64,000 nucleotides of DNA from Nocardioides sp. SR21. Lineage in GTDB: Bacteria > Actinomycetota > Actinomycetes > Propionibacteriales > Nocardioidaceae. This document shows, one piece after another, positions 1 to 8,628 of the stretch (the first letter of the stretch is position 1; each line of letters begins with the position of its first letter). The DNA lies in NCBI RefSeq assembly GCF_022761125.1, contig NZ_JAKWJR010000001.1, forward strand, positions 1 to 64,000, in the 5' to 3' direction. The position numbers were made by a program, and so were the translations under genes. The notes beneath the pieces were generated by a model. The model ran no database searches. It saw nothing but the letters and a program-made list of their open reading frames with translations, and had not been told where the DNA came from.

Positions 1-216
1 ACCGAGTCCCGGATCTCCCAGCTGCGTGCCGAGGCGCTGGTCCTCCTGCGCGACGCCCTCAACCACGAGCTGAACCCCGAGGCGCTCGCGCCCGAGACCA
101 AGCCCGAGGGCTGCGCGGCCAAGCGTCGCGAGAGCTACTTCGCCGCCGTCGCCGACCGGCACGCCGCCGGCGTACGCCGCCCCGTGCGCGGCGATCGGGT
201 CAGCGTCAGCGCCTGA
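1..216 (+). CDS. RNA polymerase sigma factor, FliA/WhiG type (C-terminal fragment)
   Basis: Frame 1 is open from the window edge to TGA at 214-216, giving 71 residues. It begins with TESRISQLRAEALVLLRDAL, which looks like the second helix of sigma region 4.2 (-35 recognition) as found at the C-terminus of FliA/WhiG-family sigma factors ('VTESRVSQ...'). A poorly conserved, charged tail follows. Only the end of the gene is present, so the exact sigma subclass cannot be decided. It converges on ppa, with a strong hairpin between the two genes. Confidence 0.7.
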   Translation, partial: TESRISQLRAEALVLLRDALNHELNPEALAPETKPEGCAAKRRESYFAAVADRHAAGVRRPVRGDRVSVSA

Positions 217-292
217 TTTCCGTGCGGCACGCCGGTGGCGTACGGCGTGCCGCGCGGGTTCCACCCCCGCGCGACTGTCCCCCACAGTCGCA

Positions 293-323
293 GGAAGCCC
301 CGGTTCGATGAACCGGGGCTTCC
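293..323. terminator. Bidirectional terminator hairpin between the sigma gene and ppa
   Basis: A perfect 14-bp stem (GGAAGCCCCGGTTC at 293-306, its complement at 310-323) closes a 3-nt loop. It lies between two convergent genes, so it can end transcripts from both sides. There is no clear U-tract, which is common for actinobacterial terminators. Confidence 0.75.
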
Positions 324-341
324 GTCATGTCGAGCAGAGGC

Positions 342-851
342 TCAGTGGCCGCCGGTCGCCTTGAGGCGGTCGAACGAGGCGTGCACCTCGGCCTCGGCCT
401 CGGTGCGGCCGACCCACTCCGCGCCTTCGACGGACTTGCCGGGCTCGAGGTCCTTGTAGACCTCGAAGAAGTGCTGGATCTCGAGGCGGTCGAACTTCGA
501 GACGTGGCTGATGTCGCGCAGGTGCTCCAGGCGCGGGTCGCTCGCGGGGACGCACAGGACCTTGTCGTCGCCGCCGGCCTCGTCGGTCATGCGGAACATG
601 CCGATCGCGCGGCAGCGGATCAGGCAGCCCGGGAAGGTCGGCTGCTGGAGGATGACCATCGCGTCGAGCGGGTCGCCGTCCTGGCCGAGGGTGTTCTCGA
701 TGAAGCCGTAGTCGGCGGGGTACGCCGTCGACGTGAACAGGGTCCGGTCGAGACGCAGCCGGCCGGACTCGTGGTCGACCTCGTACTTGTTGCGCTCACC
801 CTTGGGGATCTCCACCAGCACGTCGAACTCGAGCACGTCTTCCTCCGCCAT
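342..851 (-). CDS. ppa: Inorganic pyrophosphatase
   Basis: Soluble family I pyrophosphatase, which hydrolyses PPi to two phosphates and so pulls biosynthetic reactions forward. The 169-residue protein begins [18 protein letters not shown] and carries the metal-binding signature DGDPLDAMV as well as the [11 protein letters not shown] substrate region. Its length fits the ~160-170 aa actinobacterial enzymes. An in-frame start 20 codons upstream (911) adds a low-complexity, non-conserved stretch, so ATG at 851 is preferred. The gene diverges from the carboxypeptidase gene and converges on the sigma gene, the neighbourhood known from mycobacteria (ppa next to a dacB-like gene). Confidence 0.95.
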   Translation of the reverse strand: MAEEDVLEFDVLVEIPKGERNKYEVDHESGRLRLDRTLFTSTAYPADYGFIENTLGQDGDPLDAMVILQQPTFPGCLIRCRAIGMFRMTDEAGGDDKVLCVPASDPRLEHLRDISHVSKFDRLEIQHFFEVYKDLEPGKSVEGAEWVGRTEAEAEVHASFDRLKATGGH

Positions 852-934
852 CGTCTTTTCGTCGGGGCCCGCGGAGCGGGCGCCGTCCAGTCTCCCGCAC
901 AATGGCCGCAAACGCGCAGTCGGAGGGGTGAACA

Positions 935-2311
935 GTGGGACGACGTGACGTACGCCACGGCTCCCGGGTCGCCTTCTGGCTCCCGGTGCTGCTGGTGCTG
1001 GGCGTCCTCGTCGCCGCCACTACGGTCTTCGTGCTCGACGACAGCCCCGCCGAGCCCGAGACGCCCGCCGCCGTGCCCCCGCCTCCCGGCCTCGACCTGC
1101 CCGAGCTGGTCGCGCCCGCCCCGGTCGCGGAGCAGGCGGCAGGTACGCCCGACCCCGCGAAGGTGCGCCGCGCCCTCGCCGGCCTCCTCGACGACGACGA
1201 CCTCGGGCCGCACGTGCTCGCGATGGTCGCCGGGCTGGACGGGACGCTGCTGTTCGCCGACGGGGCCGGCTCGGCGATCCCGGCCTCGACGCTGAAGCTG
1301 CTCACCAGCGCCGCCGCGCTGGCGACCCTCGGGCCCGACCACACCCTCGAGACCTCGGTCGTCTCGGGCGGGCCGCGGCGCGTGGTCCTGGTCGGCGGCG
1401 GTGACCCGCTGCTGTCCGCCGAGGACCTGACGAAGCTCGCCCGCGAGACCGCCACCCAGGTGACCGGCGCGGTCCGCGTCGAGTACGACGCCACCCTGTT
1501 CAGCGGCCCCGACGACAACCCGCACTGGCCGGACACCTACGTGGGGGAGCAGATCGTGTCGCCGATCCAGGCGCTGTGGGTCGACGAGGGCCGCGACCCC
1601 GACGGCTACGGCCGGGTCGCCGACCCGGCGCTGGCCGCGGCCGAGCAGTTCGCCGCGGCCCTCGGCAAGGCTGGTGTGCGGGTGGCCGGCGAGCCGACCG
1701 AGGGACTCGCGGGCGACGGCGACGTACTGACCCAGGTCAGCAGCGAGCCGCTGTCGCGGATCGTCGAGCACACCCTCGAGTACAGCGACAACGAGGCCGC
1801 CGAGGTGCTCGCCCGCCACGTCGGGCTCGCCACCGGCGGCAGGGGCTCGTTCGAGGCCGGCGCCAGCGGCGTGCTCGAGACCCTGGAGGCGCTCGGCGTA
1901 CCTCTCGAGGGCGCGAAGGTGTACGACGGCAGCGGGCTCTCCCGCGAGAACCGGCTCGAGCCGGCGACGCTGACCGCGCTGCTGGAGCTGGCCGGCGCGG
2001 CCGAGCACCCCGAGCTGCGGGCGGTGCTCACCGGGCTGCCGGTCGCCGGGTTCACCGGCTCCTTGAGCGAGCGGTTCGAGGACTCGGACGACCCCGGCCG
2101 CGGGCTGGTCCGCGCGAAGACCGGCACCCTCACCGGCGTGAGCGGGCTGGCCGGGACGGTCATCGACCGCACCGGGGCGCCGATGGTGTTCGCGCTGCTC
2201 GCCGACCGGATCGCGCTGCTGGACACGCTCGACGCCCGCGACGCGCTCGACGACATCACCGCCGCGCTTGCCGACTGCCGTTGTGGAGCCGCGGGTACGG
2301 TCGCTCCATGA
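935..2311 (+). CDS. dacB: D-alanyl-D-alanine carboxypeptidase/endopeptidase (PBP4 family)
   Basis: Peptidoglycan-trimming enzyme of the S13/PBP4 family, acting outside the membrane. The 458-aa protein has an N-terminal membrane anchor or signal (about residues 12-32). The three serine-DD-peptidase motifs are present: S118-T-L-K121 with the nucleophile serine, S284-D-N286, and K395-T-G397. Start is GTG 935 with a GGAGGGG ribosome-binding site at 922-928. The stop TGA overlaps the ATG of the next gene, so the two are probably translationally coupled. Product-family assignment is firm; the dacB name follows the conserved neighbourhood. Confidence 0.93.
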   Translation: MGRRDVRHGSRVAFWLPVLLVLGVLVAATTVFVLDDSPAEPETPAAVPPPPGLDLPELVAPAPVAEQAAGTPDPAKVRRALAGLLDDDDLGPHVLAMVAGLDGTLLFADGAGSAIPASTLKLLTSAAALATLGPDHTLETSVVSGGPRRVVLVGGGDPLLSAEDLTKLARETATQVTGAVRVEYDATLFSGPDDNPHWPDTYVGEQIVSPIQALWVDEGRDPDGYGRVADPALAAAEQFAAALGKAGVRVAGEPTEGLAGDGDVLTQVSSEPLSRIVEHTLEYSDNEAAEVLARHVGLATGGRGSFEAGASGVLETLEALGVPLEGAKVYDGSGLSRENRLEPATLTALLELAGAAEHPELRAVLTGLPVAGFTGSLSERFEDSDDPGRGLVRAKTGTLTGVSGLAGTVIDRTGAPMVFALLADRIALLDTLDARDALDDITAALADCRCGAAGTVAP

Positions 2312-3339
2312 GCACGGGCATGGTCGACTGGTCGCTCGCGGTGTCCGTGGGGTCCCGGCTGGCCGGCGAGGGCCCACAGATCGGCCGGGCCGAGGCCGAC
2401 ACCGTCGTCCAGGAGCTGCGCGACGGGGCGAACCGGTCGACCGGGCTGGTGCGCGACTTCACCGGGCTGGTCGCCGCCGACCGCACCGCCCCGATCCTCG
2501 TGGTCGACCGCGCCGGCTGGGTGCAGGCGAACGCCGACGGCTTCGCGACCGTCCTCGCCCCGGTCGTCGACAAGCTCACCTCCGGTTCGAAGGCGCCGAC
2601 CGGGCTCGCCCGCACGGTCGGGTCCCGGATCACCGGCCTCGAGGTCGGCGCCCTGCTCGGCTTCATGGCCGGCAAGGTCCTCGGCCAGTTCGACCCGTTC
2701 CACGCGCCCGCCGGCCGGCTGCTGCTGGTCGCCCCGAACATCGTCCACGTCGAGCGCGAGCTCGACGTCGACCCGCACGACTTCCGGCTCTGGGTCTGCC
2801 TGCACGAGGAGACCCACCGCGTGCAGTTCACCGCGGTGCCGTGGATGGCCGACCACCTGCTCGGCGAGATGCACGCGATCGCCGACAGCCTCGAGCCCTC
2901 GGGCATGCTCGAGGACGGCGTCGGCCGGCTCGCCCAGGCGCTCAAGGGCGGCAAGGACGGCGGCAGCCTCGTCGACGCGATGAGCACGCCGGAGCAGAAG
3001 GAGATCATCGACCGGGTCACCGGCGTGATGTCGCTGCTCGAGGGGCACGCGGACGTGGTCATGGACGGCGTCGGCCCGTCGGTCATCCCGTCGGTCGCCT
3101 CGATCCGCAAGCGCTTCAACAAGCGCCGCAAGGGCGTCGGCGTGCTGGACCGCTTCCTGCGCCGCGCGCTCGGCCTCGACGCGAAGATGGCGCAGTACCG
3201 CGACGGCGCGAAGTTCGTCCGCGCGGTCGTCGACAAGGCCGGGATGGACGAGTTCAACGCGGTCTGGGCCGGGCCCGAGAACCTCCCCTCCAAGGGCGAG
3301 ATCGCCGACCCGCAGGCCTGGATCACCCGAGTCCTCTAG
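2308..3339 (+). CDS. Zinc-dependent metalloprotease-like protein (F420-associated/DUF2342 family)
   Basis: A 343-aa actinobacterial protein of the family annotated as 'coenzyme F420 biosynthesis-associated uncharacterised protein' or DUF2342 hydrolase. It contains a zincin motif H166-E-E-T-H170 in the context LHEETHRVQF, so metal-dependent hydrolase activity is plausible, but no substrate is known to me. ATG 2308 overlaps the dacB stop by 4 bp. A TACGGT box sits 6 nt before the start, so an internal leaderless promoter is possible. It is followed after 2 bp by tilS, the same order as in mycobacteria (dacB, this gene, tilS, hpt). Confidence 0.85.
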   Translation: MSTGMVDWSLAVSVGSRLAGEGPQIGRAEADTVVQELRDGANRSTGLVRDFTGLVAADRTAPILVVDRAGWVQANADGFATVLAPVVDKLTSGSKAPTGLARTVGSRITGLEVGALLGFMAGKVLGQFDPFHAPAGRLLLVAPNIVHVERELDVDPHDFRLWVCLHEETHRVQFTAVPWMADHLLGEMHAIADSLEPSGMLEDGVGRLAQALKGGKDGGSLVDAMSTPEQKEIIDRVTGVMSLLEGHADVVMDGVGPSVIPSVASIRKRFNKRRKGVGVLDRFLRRALGLDAKMAQYRDGAKFVRAVVDKAGMDEFNAVWAGPENLPSKGEIADPQAWITRVL

Positions 3340-3341
3340 CG

Positions 3342-4316
3342 GTGAGTCTCCACCCGTCGATCGCCGGCGTACGCCTCGCCGTACGCCGCTCCCTCGCCGG
3401 CCTCGACGCCGGGCGGACCGTCGTCGTCGCCTGCTCCGGCGGGGCCGACTCGCTCGCGCTCCTGGCTGCCACGGTCTTCGAGGGCCGCAAGGCCGGGTGG
3501 CGGGTCGTCGGCGCGACCGTCGACCACGGCCTCCAGGACGGCTCGGCCGAGCACGCCGCGCACGTCGTCGAGCAGATGGCCGCGCTCGGCGCCGACGAGA
3601 CGTTCAGCGCGACCGTGCGCGTCGAGGCGAGCGGCATCGGGCCCGAGGCGGCCGCGCGTCGGGCGCGGTACGCCGTCCTCGAGGAGATCGCCGAGCGGGT
3701 CGACGCGACCGCGCTGCTGCTCGGCCACACCCGCGACGACCAGGCCGAGACCGTGCTGCTCGGCCTCACCCGCGGCTCCGGGGGGCGGTCGCTCGCCGGG
3801 ATGCGGCGCCGCTACGACCGGGTGGTCCGCCCGCTCCTCGACGTGTCCCGCGCGGACACGGTCACCGCCTGCCAGGTGGAGGGCATCGAGTTCTGGGACG
3901 ACCCGCACAACAGCGACCCGGCGTACACCCGCGTGCGCGTACGCCGCACCGTGCTGCCGGTCCTCGAGGAGCACCTCGGCCCCGGTGTCGCCGAGACCCT
4001 CGCGCGCACCGCGGACCAGCTCCGCGAGGACATGGACCTCCTCGACGACGTCGCCGAGGCGGCGTACGCCGCCCTGTCCGACCTGCCCGTCGACGGGCTG
4101 CTCGACCAGGCCGCGCCGATCCGGCGCCGGGTGCTGCGGCTGGCCGCGCTGGCCGCCGGTGCACCGGCCTCGGAGCTGTTCCACGAGCACGTGCTGGCCA
4201 TGGACGCGCTGCTCACCGACTGGCGCGGGCAGAAGTGGGTGGACCTCCCGGGTCACCTCCGCTGCCGGCGCAGCGACGGCCGGCTCTCGATCACGGGGCA
4301 TCCAGCGGCGGAATAG
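3342..4316 (+). CDS. tilS: tRNA(Ile)-lysidine synthase
   Basis: Modifies C34 of the CAU-anticodon tRNA-Ile to lysidine, switching it from methionine to isoleucine charging and AUA decoding; essential in most bacteria. The 324-aa protein has the PP-loop ATP-pyrophosphatase motif S32-G-G-A-D-S37, the DHGLQ segment and the HTRDDQAET motif. The C-terminal part is short, typical of actinobacterial TilS. GTG 3342 is chosen because it follows the previous stop immediately and precedes the conserved IAGVRLAVRRSL start. It lies just upstream of hpt, a very common bacterial pairing, here separated by a secreted-protein gene. Confidence 0.93.
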   Translation: MSLHPSIAGVRLAVRRSLAGLDAGRTVVVACSGGADSLALLAATVFEGRKAGWRVVGATVDHGLQDGSAEHAAHVVEQMAALGADETFSATVRVEASGIGPEAAARRARYAVLEEIAERVDATALLLGHTRDDQAETVLLGLTRGSGGRSLAGMRRRYDRVVRPLLDVSRADTVTACQVEGIEFWDDPHNSDPAYTRVRVRRTVLPVLEEHLGPGVAETLARTADQLREDMDLLDDVAEAAYAALSDLPVDGLLDQAAPIRRRVLRLAALAAGAPASELFHEHVLAMDALLTDWRGQKWVDLPGHLRCRRSDGRLSITGHPAAE

Positions 4317-4438
4317 CCCCTCGGTGGCCTTCAGGTGCGGCGCCGGGCTGCCGATACCCCAATCAAGCGGTTCTGAAGCGGAACCGCGCGACTTCCAGCA
4401 CACTGGTTGTGCGCCACGAACCATCCGAGGGGGGCCCG

Positions 4439-5164
4439 ATGTCCTGGCCACGTGTCACTGCCGCGCTTTTCACTGGCGCGGCCCTGCTGCTCGCGCCGCA
4501 GGTCCTGCCGGCATCCGCCGCTCCGTCGCACACCGCGGTCTCGGTCGCCAAGGCGTCCAAGGTGAGCCCTGCCCCGCTGATCCAGGGCGTCGTCGCCGAC
4601 CAGTTCGGCAACAACGTCGACGGCGTGACCGTCAGGGCGACCCAGGGCTCCACCGCGGTCGCGTCCGCCGAGACGTACGCCAGCGCCTGGGCCTCCGGCC
4701 CGCAGCACGGCTACTTCTACCTCGAGGTCGGCAAGCCGGGCACGTACACGGTCACGCTGTCCAAGAAGGGCTACGAGACCGTCAAGTACTCGGGCATCGA
4801 GGTCACCCGACCCAGGCAGAAGGTCAGCCTGGGCGAGATCGGCATCGAGAAGTCCCCGGACCCGACCACCACATCGGCCGCCCTGGTCAGCCGCAGCGTC
4901 ACCACCAAGGGCCGCGGTGCGGTCGTCGTGACGGTCGCGTCCAAGGCGACGAAGACCCCGGCCGGCTCGGTCGAGATCCGCGAGGGCAACAAGGTCGTCG
5001 GCTCGGGTGAGATCAAGGTCGGCAACAAGGGCGCCGTGACCGTCGTCCTCGACAAGCTGGGCAAGGGCGGGCACGTCCTGAAGGCCCACTTCCTGGGCTC
5101 CGCCACCCTCGAGTCGTCCGCCTCGAAGACGATCACCCTCATGGTCGTGAAGTCCCGCAAGTGA
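4439..5164 (+). CDS. Secreted protein with carboxypeptidase-regulatory-like and Ig-like domains
   Basis: A 241-aa protein with a classical signal peptide (residues 1-28, ending LPASAAP). Residues about 45-125 resemble a carboxypeptidase-regulatory/CnaB-like beta-sandwich (IQGVVADQFGNNVDGVTVRA ... GTYTVTLSKKGYET). Residues about 140-240 look like a bacterial Ig-like repeat (TPAGSVEIREGNKVVGSG). No catalytic residues or anchor signal are visible, so a structural or adhesive extracellular role is an inference. The gene sits alone between tilS and hpt, interrupting the usual tilS-hpt pair. GGGGGGCCC before the ATG may act as the ribosome-binding site. Confidence 0.75.
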   Translation: MSWPRVTAALFTGAALLLAPQVLPASAAPSHTAVSVAKASKVSPAPLIQGVVADQFGNNVDGVTVRATQGSTAVASAETYASAWASGPQHGYFYLEVGKPGTYTVTLSKKGYETVKYSGIEVTRPRQKVSLGEIGIEKSPDPTTTSAALVSRSVTTKGRGAVVVTVASKATKTPAGSVEIREGNKVVGSGEIKVGNKGAVTVVLDKLGKGGHVLKAHFLGSATLESSASKTITLMVVKSRK

Positions 5165-5166
5165 CC

Positions 5167-5172
5167 TAGGCT
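5167..5172 (+). promoter_or_regulatory. Leaderless-type -10 box before hpt
   Basis: TAGGCT lies 7 nt before the hpt ATG, and there is no room for a ribosome-binding site between the predicted transcript start and the start codon. The same spacing recurs at many genes in this window. Confidence 0.5.
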
Positions 5173-5179
5173 CTCCGCC

Positions 5180-5731
5180 ATGGACTCGTCCCACGTGGAG
5201 AACGACCTCGTCAACGTCCTCTTCACGGAGGAGCAGATCCAGGACCGGCTGCGGGAGCTGGCCGGGGAGATCGAAGCCGACTACGAGGGCCGCGACATCC
5301 TGATCGTCGGCATCCTGCGCGGCGCGGTGATGGTGATGGCCGACCTGGCCCGCAGCTTCAGCCGGCACCTCGAGATGGACTGGATGGCGGTGTCGTCGTA
5401 CGGCTCCGGAACGAAGTCCAGTGGCGTCGTCCGGATCCTCAAGGACCTCGACACCGACATCTCCGGCCGGCACGTGATCATCGTCGACGAGATCATCGAC
5501 ACCGGCCTGACGCTGTCGTGGCTGACCTCGAACCTCACCTCGCGCAACCCGGCGAGCGTCGAGATCTGCACGCTGCTGCGCAAGCCCGAGGCGCTGACCA
5601 TGCCGGTCGAGGTGAAGTACGTCGGCTGGGACATCCCGAACGAGTTCGTCGTCGGCTACGGCCTCGACTACCGCGAGCGCTACCGCAACCTCCGCGACAT
5701 CGGCACCCTCGCCCCCCACGTCTACTCCTGA
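5180..5731 (+). CDS. hpt: Hypoxanthine phosphoribosyltransferase
   Basis: Purine salvage enzyme converting hypoxanthine or guanine plus PRPP to IMP or GMP. The 183-aa protein carries the 13-residue PRPP motif VIIVDEIIDTGLTL at about residues 98-111, the ILRGAVMVMADL segment and the C-terminal YVGWDIPNEFVVGYGLDY motif characteristic of HPRT. Length is typical. It lies downstream of tilS and upstream of ftsH, the widely conserved tilS-hpt-ftsH order. Confidence 0.96.
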   Translation: MDSSHVENDLVNVLFTEEQIQDRLRELAGEIEADYEGRDILIVGILRGAVMVMADLARSFSRHLEMDWMAVSSYGSGTKSSGVVRILKDLDTDISGRHVIIVDEIIDTGLTLSWLTSNLTSRNPASVEICTLLRKPEALTMPVEVKYVGWDIPNEFVVGYGLDYRERYRNLRDIGTLAPHVYS

Positions 5732-5733
5732 CG

Positions 5734-5849
5734 GTTGAATCGGGACTTTCCGTCCGTTGAGTCGGGGGTTTCCGTCCGTTCGATCGGGAGTTCCTGCCAG
5801 CCCGGTGACCGAAAGTCCCGATTCGAGTGACGGAAACTCCCGATTCAAC
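5734..5849. repeat. Five-copy direct and inverted repeat array between hpt and ftsH
   Basis: A ~22-bp unit beginning GTTGAATCGGGA and ending TTTCCGTCC occurs three times in direct orientation (5734-5755, 5756-5777, degenerate 5778-5798). It then appears twice in inverted orientation (about 5804-5827 and 5828-5849). The direct and inverted copies can fold into a long stem right after the hpt stop codon, so it may serve as a terminator. The array is intergenic and its origin is not recognised. Confidence 0.8.
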
Positions 5850-5888
5850 GTGGAGTGAACCTCGGCGGACGCTCCTGGGTGGGCCTGC

Positions 5889-5919
5889 GACAATGGGACC
5901 GGTGACGCCTACACGTGTA
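5889..5919 (+). promoter_or_regulatory. Putative ftsH promoter region with 10-bp palindrome
   Basis: GACAAT at 5889-5894 resembles an extended -10 box, and TACACGTGTA at 5910-5919 is a perfect palindrome about 40 bp before the ftsH GTG. A regulator-binding role is only a suggestion. Confidence 0.3.
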
Positions 5920-5957
5920 CCGTCGACCGTTCCGATGAGCTCGTCCGAGAGAAGCCT

Positions 5958-8006
5958 GTGAAGCGCATATTCAAGGGTCCCTGGCTGTGGATCGTCCTGG
6001 CCGTGGTGGGCGTCCTGCTCGCCCTGCAGTACCTCGCACCCAACCGGGGCGGCGAGGAGATCGAGTCCTCCGAGATGGTGGACCACATCTCCGCGGGCGA
6101 CGTCAAGGAGATCACCTTCGTCGACGGAGGTGAGCAGCAGATCAAGGCGGTGCTCCAGAACGGCGACAAGGTCTCCGCGTTCTGGCTCGACGGCACCCAG
6201 GCCGAGATCCAGGCCGAGGTCCAGAAGCAGGTCGACGAGGGCAACACCGAGAAGTTCACGGTCGACGTACCCAAGCCGAGCCTGCTCGGCTCGATCCTGG
6301 CGACCCTGCTCCCGTTCGCGCTGATCATCCTGCTGTTCCTGTTCCTGATGAACCAGGTCCAGGGCGGTGGTGGCCGCGGTGTCATGCAGTTCGCGAAGTC
6401 GCGGGCGAAGCTGATCACCAAGGACATGCCGAAGACGACGTTCGCCGACGTCGCCGGCTGCGACGAGGCCATCGAGGAGCTCGGCGAGATCAAGGAGTTC
6501 CTCCAGGAGCCCGCCAAGTTCCAGGCCGTCGGCGCCAAGATCCCGAAGGGCGTGCTGCTCTACGGCCAGCCGGGGACCGGCAAGACGCTGCTCGCCCGCG
6601 CCGTCGCGGGTGAGGCCGGCGTCCCCTTCTACTCGATCTCCGGCTCGGACTTCGTCGAGATGTTCGTCGGCGTGGGTGCGTCCCGCGTCCGCGACCTCTT
6701 CGAGCAGGCCAAGGAGAACGCCCCGGCGATCGTCTTCATCGACGAGATCGACGCCGTCGGCCGGCACCGTGGCGCCGGCATGGGCGGCGGCCACGACGAG
6801 CGCGAGCAGACCCTCAACCAGCTGCTCGTGGAGATGGACGGCTTCGACGTCCGCGGCGGCGTCATCCTGATCGCGGCCACCAACCGGCCCGACGTCCTCG
6901 ACCCGGCGCTGCTGCGCCCGGGCCGATTCGACCGCCAGATCCAGGTCGACGCCCCGGACCTCTCCGGTCGCCAGCAGATCCTCCAGGTCCACTCGCGCGG
7001 CAAGCCGCTCGCCCAGGACGTCGACCTGCGCTCGGTCGCGCGGCGTACCCCCGGCTTCAGCGGCGCCGACCTGGCCAACGTGCTCAACGAGGCCGCGCTG
7101 CTCACCGCGCGCGGCAACCAGAAGCTGATCACCAAGGAAGCCCTCGACGAGGCCATCGACCGCGTGATCGCCGGCCCGCAGCGGCGCACCCGCCTGATGA
7201 GCGAGAAGGAGAAGCTCATCACGGCCTACCACGAGGGCGGCCACGCCCTCGTCGCCGCGGCGCTGCCCGGCACCGACCCGGTGCACAAGATCACGATCCT
7301 GCCGCGCGGCCGGGCGCTGGGCTACACGATGGTGCTGCCCGACGAGGACAAGTACTCGCAGACGCGCTCGCAGATGCTCGACACGCTCGCCTACATGCTG
7401 GGCGGCCGGGCCGCGGAGGAGCTGATCTTCCACGACCCGACCACCGGCGCGGGCAACGACATCGAGAAGGCCACCAACCTGGCCCGGGCGATGGTCACCC
7501 AGTACGGCATGACCGAGCGGCTGGGCGCGATCAAGCTCGGCGACTCCAACTCCGAGCCGTTCCTCGGTCGCGACTTCGGCCACACCCGGAACTACTCCGA
7601 GGACGTCGCCGCGATCGTCGACGAGGAGACCAAGAAGCTGCTCGCGACCGCGCACCAGGAGGCCTTCGAGATCCTCGAGGAGAACCGCGACGTCCTCGAC
7701 GCGCTGGTCCTCGAGCTGTTCGACAAGGAGACCCTCGACAAGGAGCAGGTCGCGCGGATCTTCGAGGCGCTGCGCCGCCGTCCCGAGCGTCCCGCGTGGA
7801 CCGGGTCCGACCAGCGCGTGCCGTCGACGATCCCGCCGGTCGAGATCCCGCAGTGGATCAAGGACCGCGTGGCCGCGAACGGTGCGGCGAGCAACGGCGA
7901 GGAGTCCGGCGCGATCCTGACGCCGCCGGGGTCCGGTGGCGACGTGCACGGGGACCCGGGCATCGGCGGTGGATCGGGCCAGTCCCCCGAGCTGCCGCCG
8001 CGATGA
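5958..8006 (+). CDS. ftsH: ATP-dependent zinc metalloprotease FtsH
   Basis: Membrane-anchored AAA+ protease that degrades misassembled membrane proteins and some regulators. The 682-aa protein has two membrane segments (about residues 9-27 and 108-133) flanking an extracytoplasmic domain. It then has an AAA+ module with Walker A GQPGTGKT near 203 and Walker B IVFIDEID near 258, and a zinc protease domain with H425-E-G-G-H429. The C-terminal tail is Gly/Ser/Pro rich. Start is GTG 5958 (KRIFKGPW follows). It overlaps folE by 4 bp, the ftsH-folE order conserved in actinobacteria. Confidence 0.97.
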   Translation: MKRIFKGPWLWIVLAVVGVLLALQYLAPNRGGEEIESSEMVDHISAGDVKEITFVDGGEQQIKAVLQNGDKVSAFWLDGTQAEIQAEVQKQVDEGNTEKFTVDVPKPSLLGSILATLLPFALIILLFLFLMNQVQGGGGRGVMQFAKSRAKLITKDMPKTTFADVAGCDEAIEELGEIKEFLQEPAKFQAVGAKIPKGVLLYGQPGTGKTLLARAVAGEAGVPFYSISGSDFVEMFVGVGASRVRDLFEQAKENAPAIVFIDEIDAVGRHRGAGMGGGHDEREQTLNQLLVEMDGFDVRGGVILIAATNRPDVLDPALLRPGRFDRQIQVDAPDLSGRQQILQVHSRGKPLAQDVDLRSVARRTPGFSGADLANVLNEAALLTARGNQKLITKEALDEAIDRVIAGPQRRTRLMSEKEKLITAYHEGGHALVAAALPGTDPVHKITILPRGRALGYTMVLPDEDKYSQTRSQMLDTLAYMLGGRAAEELIFHDPTTGAGNDIEKATNLARAMVTQYGMTERLGAIKLGDSNSEPFLGRDFGHTRNYSEDVAAIVDEETKKLLATAHQEAFEILEENRDVLDALVLELFDKETLDKEQVARIFEALRRRPERPAWTGSDQRVPSTIPPVEIPQWIKDRVAANGAASNGEESGAILTPPGSGGDVHGDPGIGGGSGQSPELPPR

Positions 8007-8620
8007 CCGACTCCATCCGCCCCGACGGCCGGGGCCCGCACGAGATCCCGCCGTTCGACCACGCGCGAGCCGAGGCCGCCGTGCGCGAGCTGCTGTACGC
8101 GATCGGCGAGGACCCCGACCGCGAGGGGCTGCACGACACCCCGGCCCGGGTCGCGCGGGCGTACGCCGAGCTGACCGCGGGTCTGCGGATGGCCCCGGAG
8201 GACGTGCTGACCACGACGTTCGACCTCGGCCACGACGAGATGGTGCTGGTGCGTGACATCGAGCTGTGGTCGATGTGCGAGCACCACCTGGTGCCGTTCA
8301 CCGGCGTCGCGCACGTCGGCTACATCCCGGCCGAGACCGGCAAGATCACCGGGCTGTCGAAGCTGGCCCGGCTCGTCGACCTCTACGCCAAGCGCCCGCA
8401 GGTGCAGGAGCGGCTGACGACCCAGGTCGCCGACGCGCTGATGGACCTCCTCGGCGCCCGCGGCGTCATCGTGGTGGTCGAGGCCGAGCACCTCTGCATG
8501 ACCATGCGCGGGGTGAAGAAGGCGGGCGCGCGCACCATCACCTCCGCCGTACGCGGCTCCATGCGGTCGAACGCCTCCACCCGCGCCGAGGCGATGGCGC
8601 TGATCCACCGCGCTGGCTAG
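8003..8620 (+). CDS. folE: GTP cyclohydrolase I
   Basis: First step of tetrahydrofolate synthesis: GTP to 7,8-dihydroneopterin triphosphate. The 205-aa protein has the zinc ligands C92, H95 (CEHHLVPF) and C165 (HLCMTMRG), plus [23 protein letters not shown] 8003 overlaps the ftsH stop. folP, folB and folK follow, but a sulfotransferase gene in opposite orientation is inserted between folE and folP, so the later folate genes must have their own promoter. Confidence 0.96.
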   Translation: MTDSIRPDGRGPHEIPPFDHARAEAAVRELLYAIGEDPDREGLHDTPARVARAYAELTAGLRMAPEDVLTTTFDLGHDEMVLVRDIELWSMCEHHLVPFTGVAHVGYIPAETGKITGLSKLARLVDLYAKRPQVQERLTTQVADALMDLLGARGVIVVVEAEHLCMTMRGVKKAGARTITSAVRGSMRSNASTRAEAMALIHRAG

Positions 8621-8628
8621 CGCAGCCC

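Noticed and set aside
620..2377. Long minus-strand frame opposite dacB and ppa
   Set aside because: It shadows dacB (which has all three catalytic motifs) and reads ppa in the wrong frame.
5535..7949. Long minus-strand open frame opposite ftsH
   Set aside because: High-GC DNA gives long antisense frames; FtsH on the plus strand has complete motifs, and the antisense product is low-complexity.
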